This document shows positions 31,697 through 42,145 of a stretch of 64,000 nt of DNA, one piece after another. Positions within the stretch are counted from its first letter, which is position 1. Every line of letters begins with the position of its first letter. The DNA is from Streptococcus sp. oral taxon 431 (lineage in GTDB: Bacteria > Bacillota > Bacilli > Lactobacillales > Streptococcaceae), in the NCBI RefSeq assembly GCF_023115445.1, contig NZ_JALDUI010000002.1:62001-126000 (forward strand). The letters are read 5' to 3'. Below the pieces are notes generated by a model that had not been told where the DNA came from, did not search any database, and saw only the letters and a program-made list of their open reading frames with translations. The position numbers and the translations under genes were made by a program.

Positions 31697-32641
31697 ATGA
31701 AACAAGTCTTTCTCTCAACAACAACTGAATTTAAAGAGATCGATACGCTCCAGCCGGGCACTTGGATCAATCTCGTCAATCCTACCCAGAGCGAATCGAT
31801 GGAAATCGCTTCTGCTTTTGATATTGATATCGCTGACCTCCGTGCACCACTCGATGCGGAAGAGATGTCACGTATCACCATCGAAGATGAGTACACTTTG
31901 ATCATCGTAGACGTCCCAATCACAGAGGAAAGAAATAACCAGACCTACTATGTGACTATTCCCTTGGGGATTATCATCACAGAAGAGGCTATTATTACCA
32001 CTTGCTTGGAGCCTCTACCACTTCTTGATGTCTTTATCAATCGTAGGCTTCGAAATTTCTATACCTTCATGCGTTCGCGCTTCATCTTCCAAATCCTCTA
32101 CCGCAATGCGGAGATTTACCTAACAGCCCTCCGTTCAATCGAACGTAAGAGTGAGCAGATTGAAAGCCAACTTCACAAATCTACTCGAAACGAAGAATTG
32201 ATTGAACTCATGGAGTTGGAAAAGACCATCGTCTACTTCAAAGCTTCACTTAAGACAAATGAGCGCGTGATTAAAAAATTGACCAGCGCAACTAGCAATA
32301 TCAAGAAATATCTCGAAGACGAAGACTTACTGGAAGATACCTTGATTGAAACGCAACAGGCCATCGAGATGGCGGACATCTATGGAAACGTCCTTCACTC
32401 TATGACAGAGACCTTCGCTTCTATTATTTCAAACAACCAGAACAATATCATGAAAACCTTGGCACTTGTGACCATCGTTATGTCCATCCCGACCATGATT
32501 TTCTCAGCTTACGGAATGAACTTTAAGGATAATGAAATTCCTTTAAACGGAGAACCGCATGCTTTCTGGCTCATCGTCTTTATCGCCTTTGCTATGAGTG
32601 TTTCTCTCACTCTTTACCTCATCCATAAAAAATGGTTCTAA
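31697..32641 (+). CDS. corA: CorA family Mg2+/divalent cation channel
   Basis: A 314-residue pentameric CorA-type channel. A long cytoplasmic funnel domain (about residues 1-240) leads to two C-terminal transmembrane helices. The signature GMN occurs in SAYGMNFKDNEIPL (about residues 274-276), before the second helix (AFWLIVFIAFAMSVSLTLYL). GGATAGGAGAT precedes the ATG. It forms an operon with the DUF1129 gene 12 bp downstream. Its promoter -10 lies inside the island's attachment core. Confidence 0.94.
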   Translation: MKQVFLSTTTEFKEIDTLQPGTWINLVNPTQSESMEIASAFDIDIADLRAPLDAEEMSRITIEDEYTLIIVDVPITEERNNQTYYVTIPLGIIITEEAIITTCLEPLPLLDVFINRRLRNFYTFMRSRFIFQILYRNAEIYLTALRSIERKSEQIESQLHKSTRNEELIELMELEKTIVYFKASLKTNERVIKKLTSATSNIKKYLEDEDLLEDTLIETQQAIEMADIYGNVLHSMTETFASIISNNQNNIMKTLALVTIVMSIPTMIFSAYGMNFKDNEIPLNGEPHAFWLIVFIAFAMSVSLTLYLIHKKWF

Positions 32642-32653
32642 ACAGGAGTTATT

Positions 32654-33328
32654 ATGTCACAGATTGATTTAAAAGAATTAACCAAGAAAAACCAAGAATT
32701 TATCCACATTGCAACCCAACAATTTCTCAAGGACGGAAAAACCGACGCTGAAATCAAGGCCATCCTTGAAGAAGTCATTCCTCATATCCTTGAAGAACAA
32801 CCAAAAGGTGTAACTGCTCGTTCAATTTACGGAGCACCAACTCACTGGGCTCACAGCTTTAGCGAAAAAGAGCAATACGAGAAAGAACATCCAAAGGAAA
32901 ACGACGATCCAAAATTGATGATGTTGGATTCAGCCCTTTTCATTACAGGACTGTTTGCAGTAGTTAGTGCCTTGATGAGCTTCTTCTCAAACCAACCAGT
33001 GGCTTACGGTTTGGTAACACTCATCAGTGTAGGGGCCTTCGGAGGAGTTGCCTTCTACCTTCTCTACCACTTCATCTACCGCTACTACGGACCAGATACT
33101 GACCGTAGCCAACGCCCTCCATTCTGGAAATCACTTTTGGTCATGCTAGCAACCATGTTTGCATGGGTCTTCATCCTCTTCTTGAGTAATTTCCTTCCAC
33201 AAGCCATCAACATTAGTCTCCCACCACTTGTTTTGTTGGTGATTGGAGGAGCTCTCCTTGCCCTACGTTTCTACCTCAAAAAACGTTTCAACATCAAGAG
33301 TGCAAGTGCAGGACCTGCTAGATATTAA
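32654..33328 (+). CDS. DUF1129 membrane protein
   Basis: A 224-residue membrane protein. The N-terminal soluble helical part (about residues 1-85; LKELTKKNQEFIHIATQQFL) is followed by four predicted transmembrane segments (about 92-210). This is the DUF1129 architecture common in streptococci, where it regularly follows corA. Role unknown; the conserved pairing suggests work with CorA. AGGAG precedes the ATG, and a terminator (33339-33373) ends the operon. Confidence 0.88.
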   Translation: MSQIDLKELTKKNQEFIHIATQQFLKDGKTDAEIKAILEEVIPHILEEQPKGVTARSIYGAPTHWAHSFSEKEQYEKEHPKENDDPKLMMLDSALFITGLFAVVSALMSFFSNQPVAYGLVTLISVGAFGGVAFYLLYHFIYRYYGPDTDRSQRPPFWKSLLVMLATMFAWVFILFLSNFLPQAINISLPPLVLLVIGGALLALRFYLKKRFNIKSASAGPARY

Positions 33329-33338
33329 GATAAACAAT

Positions 33339-33373
33339 AAAAGTAGTGTGTTTTGTAGACAGACTACTTTTTT
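33339..33373 (+). terminator. corA-DUF1129 terminator
   Basis: AAAAGTAGT and ACTACTTTTTT form the stem; T-run on the plus strand, 11 bp after the stop codon. Confidence 0.75.
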
Positions 33374-33527
33374 GTAGTTCCAAATCATTTTTTGATTCTC
33401 CAAAGAAAAGTAGCCACATTTTCTAATAACATTCTAATGTAAAGTCTTCCCTTAGAATCCCAAGGTTTTACCCTTGAATCCAAGCTGTTTTTCTGTTATA
33501 CTAATAAAGCAATAAGGAGAAATATAT

Positions 33528-33791
33528 ATGACTAAACAGAGAATTAATCAAATTGTCGGTTCAATTGGTGCCTTTATCGGGATTATTGTATTTATAGCCT
33601 ACATCCCCCAAATTTTTGCCAATTTACAAGGGAACAAAGCTCAACCATTCCAACCTTTATCAGCAGCTGTTTCTTGCTTAATCTGGGTCATTTATGGATG
33701 GACAAAAGAGCCTAAGAAAGACTGGATTCTAATCATTCCAAACTCGGCTGGGGTTATCCTTGGCGGACTGACCTTCCTTACTGCTCTATAA
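33528..33791 (+). CDS. SemiSWEET-type sugar transporter
   Basis: An 87-residue protein with three transmembrane helices, half of a SWEET repeat. The PQ motif occurs in FIAYIPQIFANLQG (about residues 23-36), and SAAVSCLIWVIYGW follows, then a final helix. Bacterial SemiSWEETs dimerise to form a passive sugar channel. AAGGAGA precedes the ATG, and -10 TATACT lies near 33497-33502. It is monocistronic with its own terminator. The sugar is unknown. Confidence 0.88.
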   Translation: MTKQRINQIVGSIGAFIGIIVFIAYIPQIFANLQGNKAQPFQPLSAAVSCLIWVIYGWTKEPKKDWILIIPNSAGVILGGLTFLTAL

Positions 33792-33811
33792 GAATGCAAC
33801 TACTATAAAAA

Positions 33812-33840
33812 ATGCAACCACATCGAGCGGTTGCTTTTTT
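33812..33840 (+). terminator. SemiSWEET gene terminator
   Basis: GCAACC and GGTTGC pair around a 9-nt loop, followed by T6 on the plus strand. Confidence 0.85.
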
Positions 33841-33944
33841 GCTTACTTTTGTGATCTAAAAGCCTTTTTCTGATTCTAATTCTTGTTGTTTCCCCTCTTC
33901 TTTTGTGATACAATAGCATCAATTTATTTCTAGGAGGATGAGAT

Positions 33945-34982
33945 ATGATTTCTACTATTGGTATTGTTAGTTTGTCTAGTGGCATTATCGGAGAAGACTT
34001 TGTCAAACACGAAGTGGACTTGGGTATTCAACGTCTCAAGGATCTAGGACTCAATCCTATCTTTTTACCCCATTCGCTAAAAGGCTTAGATTTTATCAAA
34101 GAACATCCTGAAGCACGTGCAGAGGATTTGATTCAGGCCTTTTCTGATGATAGTATCGACATGATCCTATGCGCCATTGGTGGAGACGATACCTATCGCT
34201 TACTACCTTATCTTTTTGAAAATGACCAACTACAAAAGGTTATCAAACAAAAAATTTTTCTTGGCTTCTCGGATACGACCATGAACCATCTCATGTTGCA
34301 TAAACTAGGAATTAAGACTTTTTACGGCCAATCATTTTTAGCAGACATTTGTGAGTTAGACAAAGAAATGTTGCCATATAGCCTCCACTACTTCAAAGAA
34401 TTGATTGAAACGGGAAGAATCTCGGAAATCCGCCCTAGTGACGTTTGGTATGAGGAAAGAACTGACTTCAGTCCCAAGGCACTGGGAACTCCTCGTGTCA
34501 GCCATGCAAATACTGGTTTTGAGTTGTTACAAGGCACTGCTCAGTTTGAGGGAGAAATCCTTGGCGGTTGCCTCGAATCCCTCTACGATATCTTTGACAA
34601 CTCTCGATATGCAGATAGCACAGACCTCTGCCAAAAATACAAACTTTTCCCTGACTTGTCAGACTGGGAAGGAAAGATTCTCTTGCTAGAAACAAGCGAA
34701 GAAAAGCCTGAACCTGACAACTTCAAAAAGATGTTGCGGACTTTAAAGGAAACTGGTATATTCGAGGTCATCAGTGGACTCTTGGTCGGGAAACCTATGG
34801 ATGAAACTTTCTATGACGACTATAAAGAGGCACTATTGGATATCATTGATAGCAATATCCCAATTGTCTATAATCTGAATGTTGGACACGCGACTCCAAG
34901 AGCAATTGTCCCCTTTGGAGTTCACGCCCATGTAGATGCAACAGAGCAAGTCATTCGCTTTGACTATAACAAAGAAAGCTGA
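33945..34982 (+). CDS. S66 peptidase (LD-carboxypeptidase/MccF-like)
   Basis: A 345-residue protein. The N-terminal domain carries the nucleophile elbow AIGGDDTYRLLPYL (GGxD form typical of MccF-like rather than GxSD LD-carboxypeptidases, about residues 82-95). The C-terminal domain has the catalytic Glu/His pair region (LLLETSEEKPEP and NVGHATPRAIVPFG). Members either trim peptidoglycan stem peptides or cleave peptide-nucleotide antibiotics such as microcin C. GGAGG precedes the ATG. It stands alone with a strong terminator. Confidence 0.88.
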   Translation: MISTIGIVSLSSGIIGEDFVKHEVDLGIQRLKDLGLNPIFLPHSLKGLDFIKEHPEARAEDLIQAFSDDSIDMILCAIGGDDTYRLLPYLFENDQLQKVIKQKIFLGFSDTTMNHLMLHKLGIKTFYGQSFLADICELDKEMLPYSLHYFKELIETGRISEIRPSDVWYEERTDFSPKALGTPRVSHANTGFELLQGTAQFEGEILGGCLESLYDIFDNSRYADSTDLCQKYKLFPDLSDWEGKILLLETSEEKPEPDNFKKMLRTLKETGIFEVISGLLVGKPMDETFYDDYKEALLDIIDSNIPIVYNLNVGHATPRAIVPFGVHAHVDATEQVIRFDYNKES

Positions 34983-35007
34983 GATGAATTTCTCAGCTTT
35001 CTTCTAT
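34975..35007 (+). terminator. S66 peptidase gene terminator
   Basis: GAAAGCTGAGA and TCTCAGCTTTC form a long perfect stem that includes the stop codon region; TTCTAT follows. Confidence 0.8.
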
Positions 35008-35034
35008 ATTCTCAGATGTTCTAGACATCTAACG

Positions 35035-35601
35035 TCACTTATTTCCACTTTTCCATTCACAATCATTCTCATGGTCATCAACTAGCCCTGCAGCTTGTAG
35101 AAAGGATAAAACAGCGACTGGTCCTGTGAACTTGAAGCCAAGTTTTTTGAGTTCCTTGGATATTTTTTCAGACAAAGGCGTTTTGGCTGGTGCTTGACTG
35201 TAGTCCGGGATATCATTAACGATGATTTTCCCATCTACAAAAGACCAGAGATAAGCATCAAAAGAGCCATACTCTTTCTGAACTTGTAGAAAGGCCTGGG
35301 CATTAGCTCGCGTCGCAAAAATTTTGGCGCGATGACGAATGATAGCTGGATTTTCTAACAAAGATTCCAGTTCTTCATCCGTCATGTCTACAACAGCTTG
35401 AATTTGGTAACCATGAAAAGCTTGACGGAAAGCTTGGCGTTTGTTGAGCACCGTTTCCCAAGACAGGCCTGCCTGATAGGTTTCCATGCACAATAACTCA
35501 AAAAGCGCTCGATCGTCATGTAGGGGTTGACCCCATTCCTCATCGTGGTAGGCTACATACAGAGGGTTGTTCATTTTAACCCAGCCACAGCGTTTTGACA
35601 T
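35035..35601 (-). CDS. tag: 3-methyladenine DNA glycosylase I
   Basis: A 188-residue HhH-superfamily glycosylase that removes 3-methyladenine from alkylated DNA. It begins with the zinc-binding MSKRCGWVK and YHDEEWGQPLHDD. The substrate-pocket segment LCMETYQAGLSWETVL and the C-terminal FTGPVAVLSFLQAAGLVDDH (final zinc ligands) are present. It follows ruvA with 9 bp between them and is the last gene of mutL-ruvA-tag. Confidence 0.95.
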   Translation of the reverse strand: MSKRCGWVKMNNPLYVAYHDEEWGQPLHDDRALFELLCMETYQAGLSWETVLNKRQAFRQAFHGYQIQAVVDMTDEELESLLENPAIIRHRAKIFATRANAQAFLQVQKEYGSFDAYLWSFVDGKIIVNDIPDYSQAPAKTPLSEKISKELKKLGFKFTGPVAVLSFLQAAGLVDDHENDCEWKSGNK

Positions 35602-35610
35602 AGAAATCTC

Positions 35611-36204
35611 CTATTTCACCAACATCTTAAGGGCCGACTTGATATAATTCTCTGCTGTATCTGTCGTTCCTTCAAAGAATTTCTTAATTTTCTTGAGCTC
35701 TGTTGCCTTGTAGCCCAGTGCCAACATGGCTTCCATGGCTTCTTCCAATTCTTGGTTGTCACTACTAGATGGAATTGTAGCCTTAGCAGGGAGATCGTCT
35801 CCTGCCACAACCACCTTACCTTCTAGGTCCAAGATCATCTGTTGGGCTGTTTTCTTCCCGATTTTAGGGAACTTGGTCAGGTAGGTTATATTCTTGGTCT
35901 CGATGGCTTGAACAAGCCCTGCATTGTCATCAGCTGCAATGATAGCCAGAGCTGATACAGGACCAATGCCCGACACCGAAATCAAGCTGAGAAAGAGTTT
36001 TTTCTCGTCTTCTGAACGGAAACCGTAAAGTAGATGAGCGTCTTCGCGAATAACTTGATGCACATAGATTTGCGCTTCTTGATTGACTTGTCCTGAGTAA
36101 GCATAAGGATTGGCTACGTGTAAGATGTAGCCGATGCCGTTAGCTTCTAGAACGATGTATTTAGCAGTAATTTTGGTAATAATACCCTTTAGATATTCGT
36201 ACAT
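35611..36204 (-). CDS. ruvA: Holliday junction DNA helicase subunit RuvA
   Basis: A 197-residue protein that binds four-way junctions and recruits RuvB. An OB-fold N-terminal domain ([20 protein letters not shown]) precedes two helix-hairpin-helix motifs ([16 protein letters not shown] and [19 protein letters not shown]). The flexible linker with SSSDNQE is followed by domain III ([14 protein letters not shown]), which contacts RuvB. It is 15 bp downstream of mutL. Confidence 0.96.
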   Translation of the reverse strand: MYEYLKGIITKITAKYIVLEANGIGYILHVANPYAYSGQVNQEAQIYVHQVIREDAHLLYGFRSEDEKKLFLSLISVSGIGPVSALAIIAADDNAGLVQAIETKNITYLTKFPKIGKKTAQQMILDLEGKVVVAGDDLPAKATIPSSSDNQELEEAMEAMLALGYKATELKKIKKFFEGTTDTAENYIKSALKMLVK

Positions 36205-36219
36205 AGTTTTCCCTTAAAT

Positions 36220-38169
36220 TTAGTATTTTCCTAGTTCTCGTAGGCTAGTATGATTTTCTTGAATGCGACGGAACATCTTTTCCATGTCTGACTTGGTAAA
36301 ATGCACCAAAACAGGACGTCCGTGTGGACAGTTGTAGGGGTTGTCACATTGAGAGAGCTGATAGAGGAGTTGTCTAGCTGAGTGGTCATCGATACGATGG
36401 TTGGCTTTGATTGAGCGTTTGCAGGACATCATAATGGCCAGCTCTGCTCGGTATTTCTTGATAGAAACTTCCTTGGTCAAGAGGAGCATATCACACATCT
36501 CATAGATACCAGACTCGATTTCCTCCTCTGCCATCCAAATAGGATGTTCCCTTAGGATAAATTGGTTCTCCCCGTACTCTGCTAGAAAGACGCCAACGTC
36601 CTCCAAGAGAGGCATTCTTTCCTTGAGACGAAGGGCATCATCCGCAGGAAATTCAAAGATATAGGGCACTAGGAGTTGCTGCTGGCTCTGGTCAACATTG
36701 CCAATACTTTCGCGATACTCCTCATACTTAACCCGCTCCTGAGCTGCGTGTTGGTCTATGATGTAAAGCCCATCTCTACCTTGGGCAAAGAGATAGGTCC
36801 CGTGCATTTGCCCAAAAAATTCCAACTCTGGGAAGCTTGACGTTTCTTCTCGCTCTAGCTTGTCATAAGCCTTATCCAAACTAGCCATATCTAACTCAGG
36901 ATGATCCAGTTGGTCGTAGCTGATAGGCTTTCTCTCTGCAAAATGCAGTTTAGCAGGCTTGGTCAGCTGGTCCAAGGTTTCCTTGGCAAACAAGGTCAAA
37001 TCCTGTCTTTCTTCCGTCAGATTCACCTGATGGTCTGCCACCTCAGCTTGAGGCGGTCTTGTCAGCTCCGTTTGCTCGTAGTAGAGATTATTTTCTTTAA
37101 GTGGGAGAATGGTTTGCTCTACCTTTTCACGATTGCGAACAGTAGATTTTGCCAGATTTTCCAAGGCATCTGGAATCAAGGTCTGTTCCTTGAGACTCTT
37201 TGCAATAGCTTCTGAAACCAGCGCCATTAGTTCTCTTTCCTTGGAAATCCGTACCTCTTGCTTGGTTGGATGCACATTGACATCTGCTAGATAAGGATCG
37301 ATATGGATGTGAATAACAGCTAGCGGAAAACGCCCCACCATGAGCTTGCTACCATAGCCATCTAAAATAGCTCGATTGAGTAGGAAGTTTTTGATATAAC
37401 GGCCATTGATAAAGAGACTGATGTAGTTACGATTAGCCCGTGTCAATTCAGGCAAGGACACAAAACCTGAAATTTCAAAGTCTAGGTCAGCATTCTCAAT
37501 CTCAACCATTTTTTTAGCACTGGCTAAACCATAAATTCCAGCAATGGCTTGACGCAGTTGACCCGTACCAGCTGTTCGTGTCATTTCCTTGCCATCACTA
37601 ATCAGGCTAAAAGAAATCTCCGGATGGGCTAGCCCCAGACGATTGACAATGTCAATGATATGAGACAACTCTGCCTGCTGGCTCTTCATATACTTAAGAC
37701 GAGCCGGTGTATTGAAAAAGAGGTCTTCCACACAAACCTTAGTCCCAATAGGACTAGTCGCTGGGCTAATCTCTTCAACTTCTCCCCCACGAGCCACTAA
37801 CTTGGTCCCGTGACTTGCTCCATCCACCGCAGTCAACAAGGTTAAGACACTGACAGATGCGATAGAGGGCAGGGCTTCACCACGGAAACCGAGGGTCCGA
37901 ATCCGAAAAAGATCCGCTTGATTCTTAATCTTACTGGTCGCATGACGACGGAGAGCCAACTCGACTTCATCGTGGGCAATTCCGTGACCATTATCTGTTA
38001 TTTGGATTTTCTTAAGACCAGCTTCTTCAATCTCAACGATAATCTGGCTTGAGCCAGCATCAATGGCGTTTTCAACTAATTCTTTGACAACGCTAGCAGG
38101 ACGCTCGATAACTTCTCCTGCTGCGATCTGGTTGGCCAAGACTTCTGGCAATTCAATAATATGAGACAT
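36220..38169 (-). CDS. mutL: DNA mismatch repair protein MutL (HexB)
   Basis: A 649-residue GHKL ATPase of mismatch repair, called HexB in pneumococci. The ATPase motifs are [14 protein letters not shown] (about residues 30-43), DNGHGIA and [15 protein letters not shown]. The C-terminal dimerisation/endonuclease domain carries [25 protein letters not shown] [13 protein letters not shown] and CPHGRPV. The gene is intact. That matters because related streptococcal satellites (SpyCIM1) integrate into mutL, whereas here the island sits elsewhere. Promoter TGGTATAAT (-10 at 38226-38231). Confidence 0.97.
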   Translation of the reverse strand: MSHIIELPEVLANQIAAGEVIERPASVVKELVENAIDAGSSQIIVEIEEAGLKKIQITDNGHGIAHDEVELALRRHATSKIKNQADLFRIRTLGFRGEALPSIASVSVLTLLTAVDGASHGTKLVARGGEVEEISPATSPIGTKVCVEDLFFNTPARLKYMKSQQAELSHIIDIVNRLGLAHPEISFSLISDGKEMTRTAGTGQLRQAIAGIYGLASAKKMVEIENADLDFEISGFVSLPELTRANRNYISLFINGRYIKNFLLNRAILDGYGSKLMVGRFPLAVIHIHIDPYLADVNVHPTKQEVRISKERELMALVSEAIAKSLKEQTLIPDALENLAKSTVRNREKVEQTILPLKENNLYYEQTELTRPPQAEVADHQVNLTEERQDLTLFAKETLDQLTKPAKLHFAERKPISYDQLDHPELDMASLDKAYDKLEREETSSFPELEFFGQMHGTYLFAQGRDGLYIIDQHAAQERVKYEEYRESIGNVDQSQQQLLVPYIFEFPADDALRLKERMPLLEDVGVFLAEYGENQFILREHPIWMAEEEIESGIYEMCDMLLLTKEVSIKKYRAELAIMMSCKRSIKANHRIDDHSARQLLYQLSQCDNPYNCPHGRPVLVHFTKSDMEKMFRRIQENHTSLRELGKY

Positions 38170-38310
38170 CTTTCAGCCCCTTTCTCAACTGTTTTTATCT
38201 ATTTCTCTGAAAATAAGCTAGTGCTATTATACCATATTTCACTCGTTTCCAAAAAAGTCCGAGTAGCAACTTTCTTCCCGATTTTACTAGGTTATTTGCT
38301 AAGTTTGTGG

Positions 38311-38316
38311 TACAAT
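38311..38316 (+). promoter_or_regulatory. tyrS promoter -10
   Basis: TGGTACAAT extended -10, 36 bp before the tyrS ATG. No T-box leader fits in the gap to the divergent mutL promoter. Confidence 0.65.
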
Positions 38317-38352
38317 AGGTAGAAACAATATTTTATAAAGGAGAAAAGACAC

Positions 38353-39609
38353 ATGCACATTTTTGATGAGCTAAAAGAGCGTGGTTTGATTTTTCAAACG
38401 ACTGATGAAGAAGCTTTGCGTAAAGCCCTAGAAGAAGGTCAAGTTTCTTATTATACTGGCTACGATCCAACTGCTGACAGCCTTCACCTAGGCCACCTTG
38501 TCGCAATCTTGACAAGTCGTCGTTTGCAGTTAGCAGGTCACAAACCTTATGCGCTCGTTGGCGGTGCTACTGGTCTCATCGGAGATCCGTCCTTCAAAGA
38601 TGCTGAGCGTAGTCTCCAAACAAAAGACACAGTAGATGGCTGGGTCAAGTCTATCCAAGGACAACTTTCTCGCTTTCTTGACTTTGAAAATGGTGAAAAT
38701 AAAGCTGTCATGGTCAACAACTACGACTGGTTTGGCAGCATCAGCTTCATTGACTTCCTCCGTGATATCGGAAAATACTTCACTGTCAACTACATGATGA
38801 GCAAGGAGTCCGTGAAAAAACGGATTGAAACAGGGATTTCTTACACTGAGTTTGCCTACCAAATCATGCAAGGTTACGACTTCTATGTCCTTAACCAAGA
38901 GCACAATGTAACCCTCCAAATCGGTGGTTCTGACCAATGGGGAAATATGACTGCTGGTACCGAATTGCTTCGTCGTAAAGCCGACAAGACTGGTCACGTT
39001 ATCACTGTTCCACTGATTACAGATGCAACTGGTAAGAAATTTGGTAAATCAGAAGGAAACGCAGTTTGGCTCAACCCTGAAAAGACTTCTCCATACGAAA
39101 TGTACCAATTCTGGATGAATGTTATGGACGCTGATGCTGTTCGCTTCTTGAAGATTTTTACCTTCTTGTCACTGGATGAGATTGAAGACATCCGCAAACA
39201 ATTTGAAGCAGCTCCACACGAACGCTTGGCGCAAAAAGTCTTGGCTCGTGAAGTTGTTACACTTGTTCACGGCGAAGAAGCTTACAAAGAAGCCCTCAAC
39301 ATCACTGAGCAACTCTTTGCAGGAAATATCAAAAACCTTTCTGTCAAAGAGCTCAAACAAGGACTTCGAGGAGTGCCAAACTACCAAGTTCAAGCAGACG
39401 AAAACCACAATATCGTGGAACTTCTCGTCTCATCTGGTGTGGTTAACTCAAAACGCCAAGCACGTGAAGACGTCCAAAACGGAGCTATCTACGTCAACGG
39501 CGACCGCATCCAAGACCTTGACTATGTCTTGAGTGATACTGATAAGTTAGAGAACGAACTGACTGTTATCCGTCGTGGGAAGAAAAAATACTTTGTATTG
39601 ACTTACTAA
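38353..39609 (+). CDS. tyrS: Tyrosyl-tRNA synthetase
   Basis: A 418-residue class I synthetase that charges tRNA-Tyr. The HIGH-like motif is HLGHL (about residues 47-51). The Tyr pocket contains [11 protein letters not shown] and QGYDFYVL, and the KMSKS-like motif is KFGKSEGN (about 229-236). A C-terminal S4 RNA-binding domain is present ([20 protein letters not shown]). AAAGGAG precedes the ATG. It is monocistronic, divergent from mutL, with a strong terminator at 39634-39668. Confidence 0.97.
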   Translation: MHIFDELKERGLIFQTTDEEALRKALEEGQVSYYTGYDPTADSLHLGHLVAILTSRRLQLAGHKPYALVGGATGLIGDPSFKDAERSLQTKDTVDGWVKSIQGQLSRFLDFENGENKAVMVNNYDWFGSISFIDFLRDIGKYFTVNYMMSKESVKKRIETGISYTEFAYQIMQGYDFYVLNQEHNVTLQIGGSDQWGNMTAGTELLRRKADKTGHVITVPLITDATGKKFGKSEGNAVWLNPEKTSPYEMYQFWMNVMDADAVRFLKIFTFLSLDEIEDIRKQFEAAPHERLAQKVLAREVVTLVHGEEAYKEALNITEQLFAGNIKNLSVKELKQGLRGVPNYQVQADENHNIVELLVSSGVVNSKRQAREDVQNGAIYVNGDRIQDLDYVLSDTDKLENELTVIRRGKKKYFVLTY

Positions 39610-39633
39610 GCTGTTCAACATTTACCTATAAAT

Positions 39634-39668
39634 AAAGGAGTTAACCTCGAGAAAGGTAACTCCTTTTT
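39634..39668 (+). terminator. tyrS terminator
   Basis: AAAGGAGTTAACC and GGTAACTCCTTT pair with one bulge, followed by T5. It also lies before the stop of the convergent P-type ATPase gene. Confidence 0.85.
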
Positions 39669-39685
39669 GTTGTTGATAACCACAC

Positions 39686-41749
39686 CTATCTAGCCTTAAT
39701 AGACAAGCTACGCAGTACAATGCGTAAGGTTGTTAGATTATGTAAGATAGAGAGATTTGAAGGACTGAGCCAATTAAACAAGCCAAAGCCAATCAAACTA
39801 CTATTTACGACAACGGTATCTTGAATATTCTTCTTAATAAGTGTTTGCAAAGATGATGATAGCGAATCCAACTCTTGGAAGAAATCCAAGCAATTATCTA
39901 ACAATAAGATATCACTCATCTGCTTAGAAATATCTGCACTCTCATTCATCACCACACCGATATCTGATAGAGTTAGAGCCGCTGAGTCATTCAACCCATC
40001 CCCAACCATCAAAATAGTGTGACCTGCTTTCTGCAGTTCCTCTACTAACTTAAATTTTCCATCAGGTTTCAAGTCTGTATAAACCTGATCAAAAGGCAAA
40101 TCTTTGACTAATTCCTCTGTCCTAACCAAGGTGTCCCCTGTTGCTAGAATCAATTTTTTCCCTTGAGCCTTAAGTTTCTCCAAGGCTACTTTTGCTTCTT
40201 TTCTCAAAGGAGTATGAATGCAGAACATTCCAATCAATTCATTCTGATAAGCCAAGAATAAGAGATTGTAGTGACTCTTGTACTCTTCAATTAAAGCATT
40301 TTGTTCTGAACTGATATGAATCTGCTCATCCTGCATCAAGACATAATTTCCAATAAGAACTGGTTGGCCATCGATGTGAGACTTGATTCCCTTGCTTGCG
40401 ATATATTGGAGTTTCCCATGCATTTCCTCATGTTCAATTCCCTCTATCTCAGCTTGCTTGACAATGGCATTAGCGATAGGATGATAGATGTGTTCCTCAA
40501 GACAGGCACTTATTCTTAAGATTTCTTCCTCACTATAGTCTCCAAAAGGTAACACCTTTTCAACTATAGGATAGCTAGTTGTGATTGTCCCAGTCTTATC
40601 AAATAAGAAGGTATCGACTTCCAGATATTTCTCCAGAACATCCCCATCCTTAATCACCATTTCACGGTTCAACCCCTCCTTGATAGCTGTCAAATAAGCT
40701 ACAGGAGTAGAGATTTTCAAAGCGCAGGAGAAATCGACCAATAGGAAAGAAATAGCCTTAGAAAAAGAACCTGTTAATAGGTAAGTCAGACCAGCACCCA
40801 AGAAATTATATTTGACGACCTTGTCCGCCATTTTGATGAAATAGCGTTGTTTCGTTTTCTTGTTTTCTTCAGATTTCTTCATCAACTCAATCAGTTGTAA
40901 AATACGGCTGTTCATCTGATTATCGGTTACACGAATGCGTAACTCTCCAGTTTCTAATACTGTATTTGCACAAACCAAATCAGACTCTCTTTTTTCAACT
41001 GGAAAACTCTCTCCCGTCAAGGAGCTTTCGTTGACCATACCTAAACCTGAAACTACTTGTCCATCAAACAGAATTTCATTTCCTTGAGATAAGATCAAGA
41101 CATCTCCTATTTGAACATCGGAACTCTTGATACTAACAACCGTATCTCCCTGTACTAGAAATACATCGCTCTCTTTTGCAAGAAGACTTTGTTCTAAATC
41201 TGTTGCAGTTTTTTTCAAAGACCACTGATCTAAATGATTCCCCAAATCAAGCATAAACATGATATTGCTAGCTGTCTTGGATTGGTTCATAAACAAGGAC
41301 AATAAAATCGCCGAACAGTCCAAGACCTCCATCGTTAGTTCCTTACGCGCTAGTGTTTGATAGGCTTCTCTGATATAACCCAAAGCCTGATAACAAGTCC
41401 ATATATAGCGAATAGGATACGGCACAAAACTACGAAAAAGCACACGCTTAATCGCTGCACCTGAAACAATAGAATAAGCACTCTCTTCTCTACGAATGGG
41501 AAGAGTCATCAACTCAGAAACTTTCCCTTTATCAATTCTTTTTAAAAAGGCTTCTGCATTATCTAATACAGAAAAGCCTTCTTTTATGCGTAGAGTAAAG
41601 TGCTGTTGATCCATGTAAAACTGGATAGACTCAATCCCCTTTTCATCTCTCGCCAAGGAACGAAGATAGTCTTGAATATCCAAGGTGAGTGAAAAAGAAG
41701 ATGATAGTCGGATATGTTGGTATCCTCTATGTAGCACTTTAAAAGACAT
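39686..41749 (-). CDS. P1B-like metal P-type ATPase with SCALK motif
   Basis: A 687-residue membrane ATPase. Actuator motif SLTGESFPVEK, phosphorylation motif FDKTGTIT (about residues 385-392), the P1B-type HP box in EEHIYHPIANAIV, ATGDTLVR and VGDGLNDSAAL are all present. The transmembrane metal motif that is normally CPC or CPx reads DFSCALKISTP, so the proline between the cysteines is absent. The N-terminus has no CxxC metal-binding domain. The ion is unknown. The gene follows a DUF6110 gene by 1 bp, a recurrent pairing. Confidence 0.85.
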   Translation of the reverse strand: MSFKVLHRGYQHIRLSSSFSLTLDIQDYLRSLARDEKGIESIQFYMDQQHFTLRIKEGFSVLDNAEAFLKRIDKGKVSELMTLPIRREESAYSIVSGAAIKRVLFRSFVPYPIRYIWTCYQALGYIREAYQTLARKELTMEVLDCSAILLSLFMNQSKTASNIMFMLDLGNHLDQWSLKKTATDLEQSLLAKESDVFLVQGDTVVSIKSSDVQIGDVLILSQGNEILFDGQVVSGLGMVNESSLTGESFPVEKRESDLVCANTVLETGELRIRVTDNQMNSRILQLIELMKKSEENKKTKQRYFIKMADKVVKYNFLGAGLTYLLTGSFSKAISFLLVDFSCALKISTPVAYLTAIKEGLNREMVIKDGDVLEKYLEVDTFLFDKTGTITTSYPIVEKVLPFGDYSEEEILRISACLEEHIYHPIANAIVKQAEIEGIEHEEMHGKLQYIASKGIKSHIDGQPVLIGNYVLMQDEQIHISSEQNALIEEYKSHYNLLFLAYQNELIGMFCIHTPLRKEAKVALEKLKAQGKKLILATGDTLVRTEELVKDLPFDQVYTDLKPDGKFKLVEELQKAGHTILMVGDGLNDSAALTLSDIGVVMNESADISKQMSDILLLDNCLDFFQELDSLSSSLQTLIKKNIQDTVVVNSSLIGFGLFNWLSPSNLSILHNLTTLRIVLRSLSIKAR

Positions 41750-41750
41750 A

Positions 41751-42029
41751 TTATTCTCCTATAAGGCTATCTAATTGCTCTTCTTTTTTCTCTTGCTCGT
41801 ACAAATATTTGGCATCTTGCAAGACATCGTCTCCATGTTGCTTCACAACAGAAACAGACGCATCTAGCTCGTCCTTCAATTTGTAAGCCTTAGCCAAAGC
41901 TTTAGAATAACCTTTTTTAGCTTCCTTACTTGCTAAGATTTTCAAGCCAAGGGTACCAAATGCAACACCACCCAAAAAGAGTGATGATTTTTTCGCAACT
42001 TTTGCAACGGTTAGTACTTCTTTTAACAT
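41751..42029 (-). CDS. DUF6110 small membrane-associated protein
   Basis: A 92-residue protein starting MLKEVLTVAKVAKKSSLFLG, with one hydrophobic segment (SSLFLGGVAFGTLGLKIL) and a long charged helix rich in Lys/Asp/Glu. The start at 42029 is supported by AAGGAGG; the frame extending to 42062 includes the promoter zone (-10 TATAAT at 42051-42056). It is co-transcribed with the P-type ATPase and resembles the DUF6110 partner found with such ATPases, perhaps a metal chaperone or stabiliser (inference). Confidence 0.78.
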   Translation of the reverse strand: MLKEVLTVAKVAKKSSLFLGGVAFGTLGLKILASKEAKKGYSKALAKAYKLKDELDASVSVVKQHGDDVLQDAKYLYEQEKKEEQLDSLIGE

Positions 42030-42145
42030 ACTTATTTCCTCCTTATCATTATTATATAGCAATTTAGATATAAAAGCAATTTCATTCCATAAATTGGAGA
42101 ACTAGTTTTATTTCTACTGAATCTCCCATCTACTTATTCCTAAAG

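Noticed and set aside
36220..38169. Satellite insertion at mutL (SpyCIM1 type)
   Set aside because: mutL is intact with its normal start and promoter, and the island's att repeats are at uvrA/corA.
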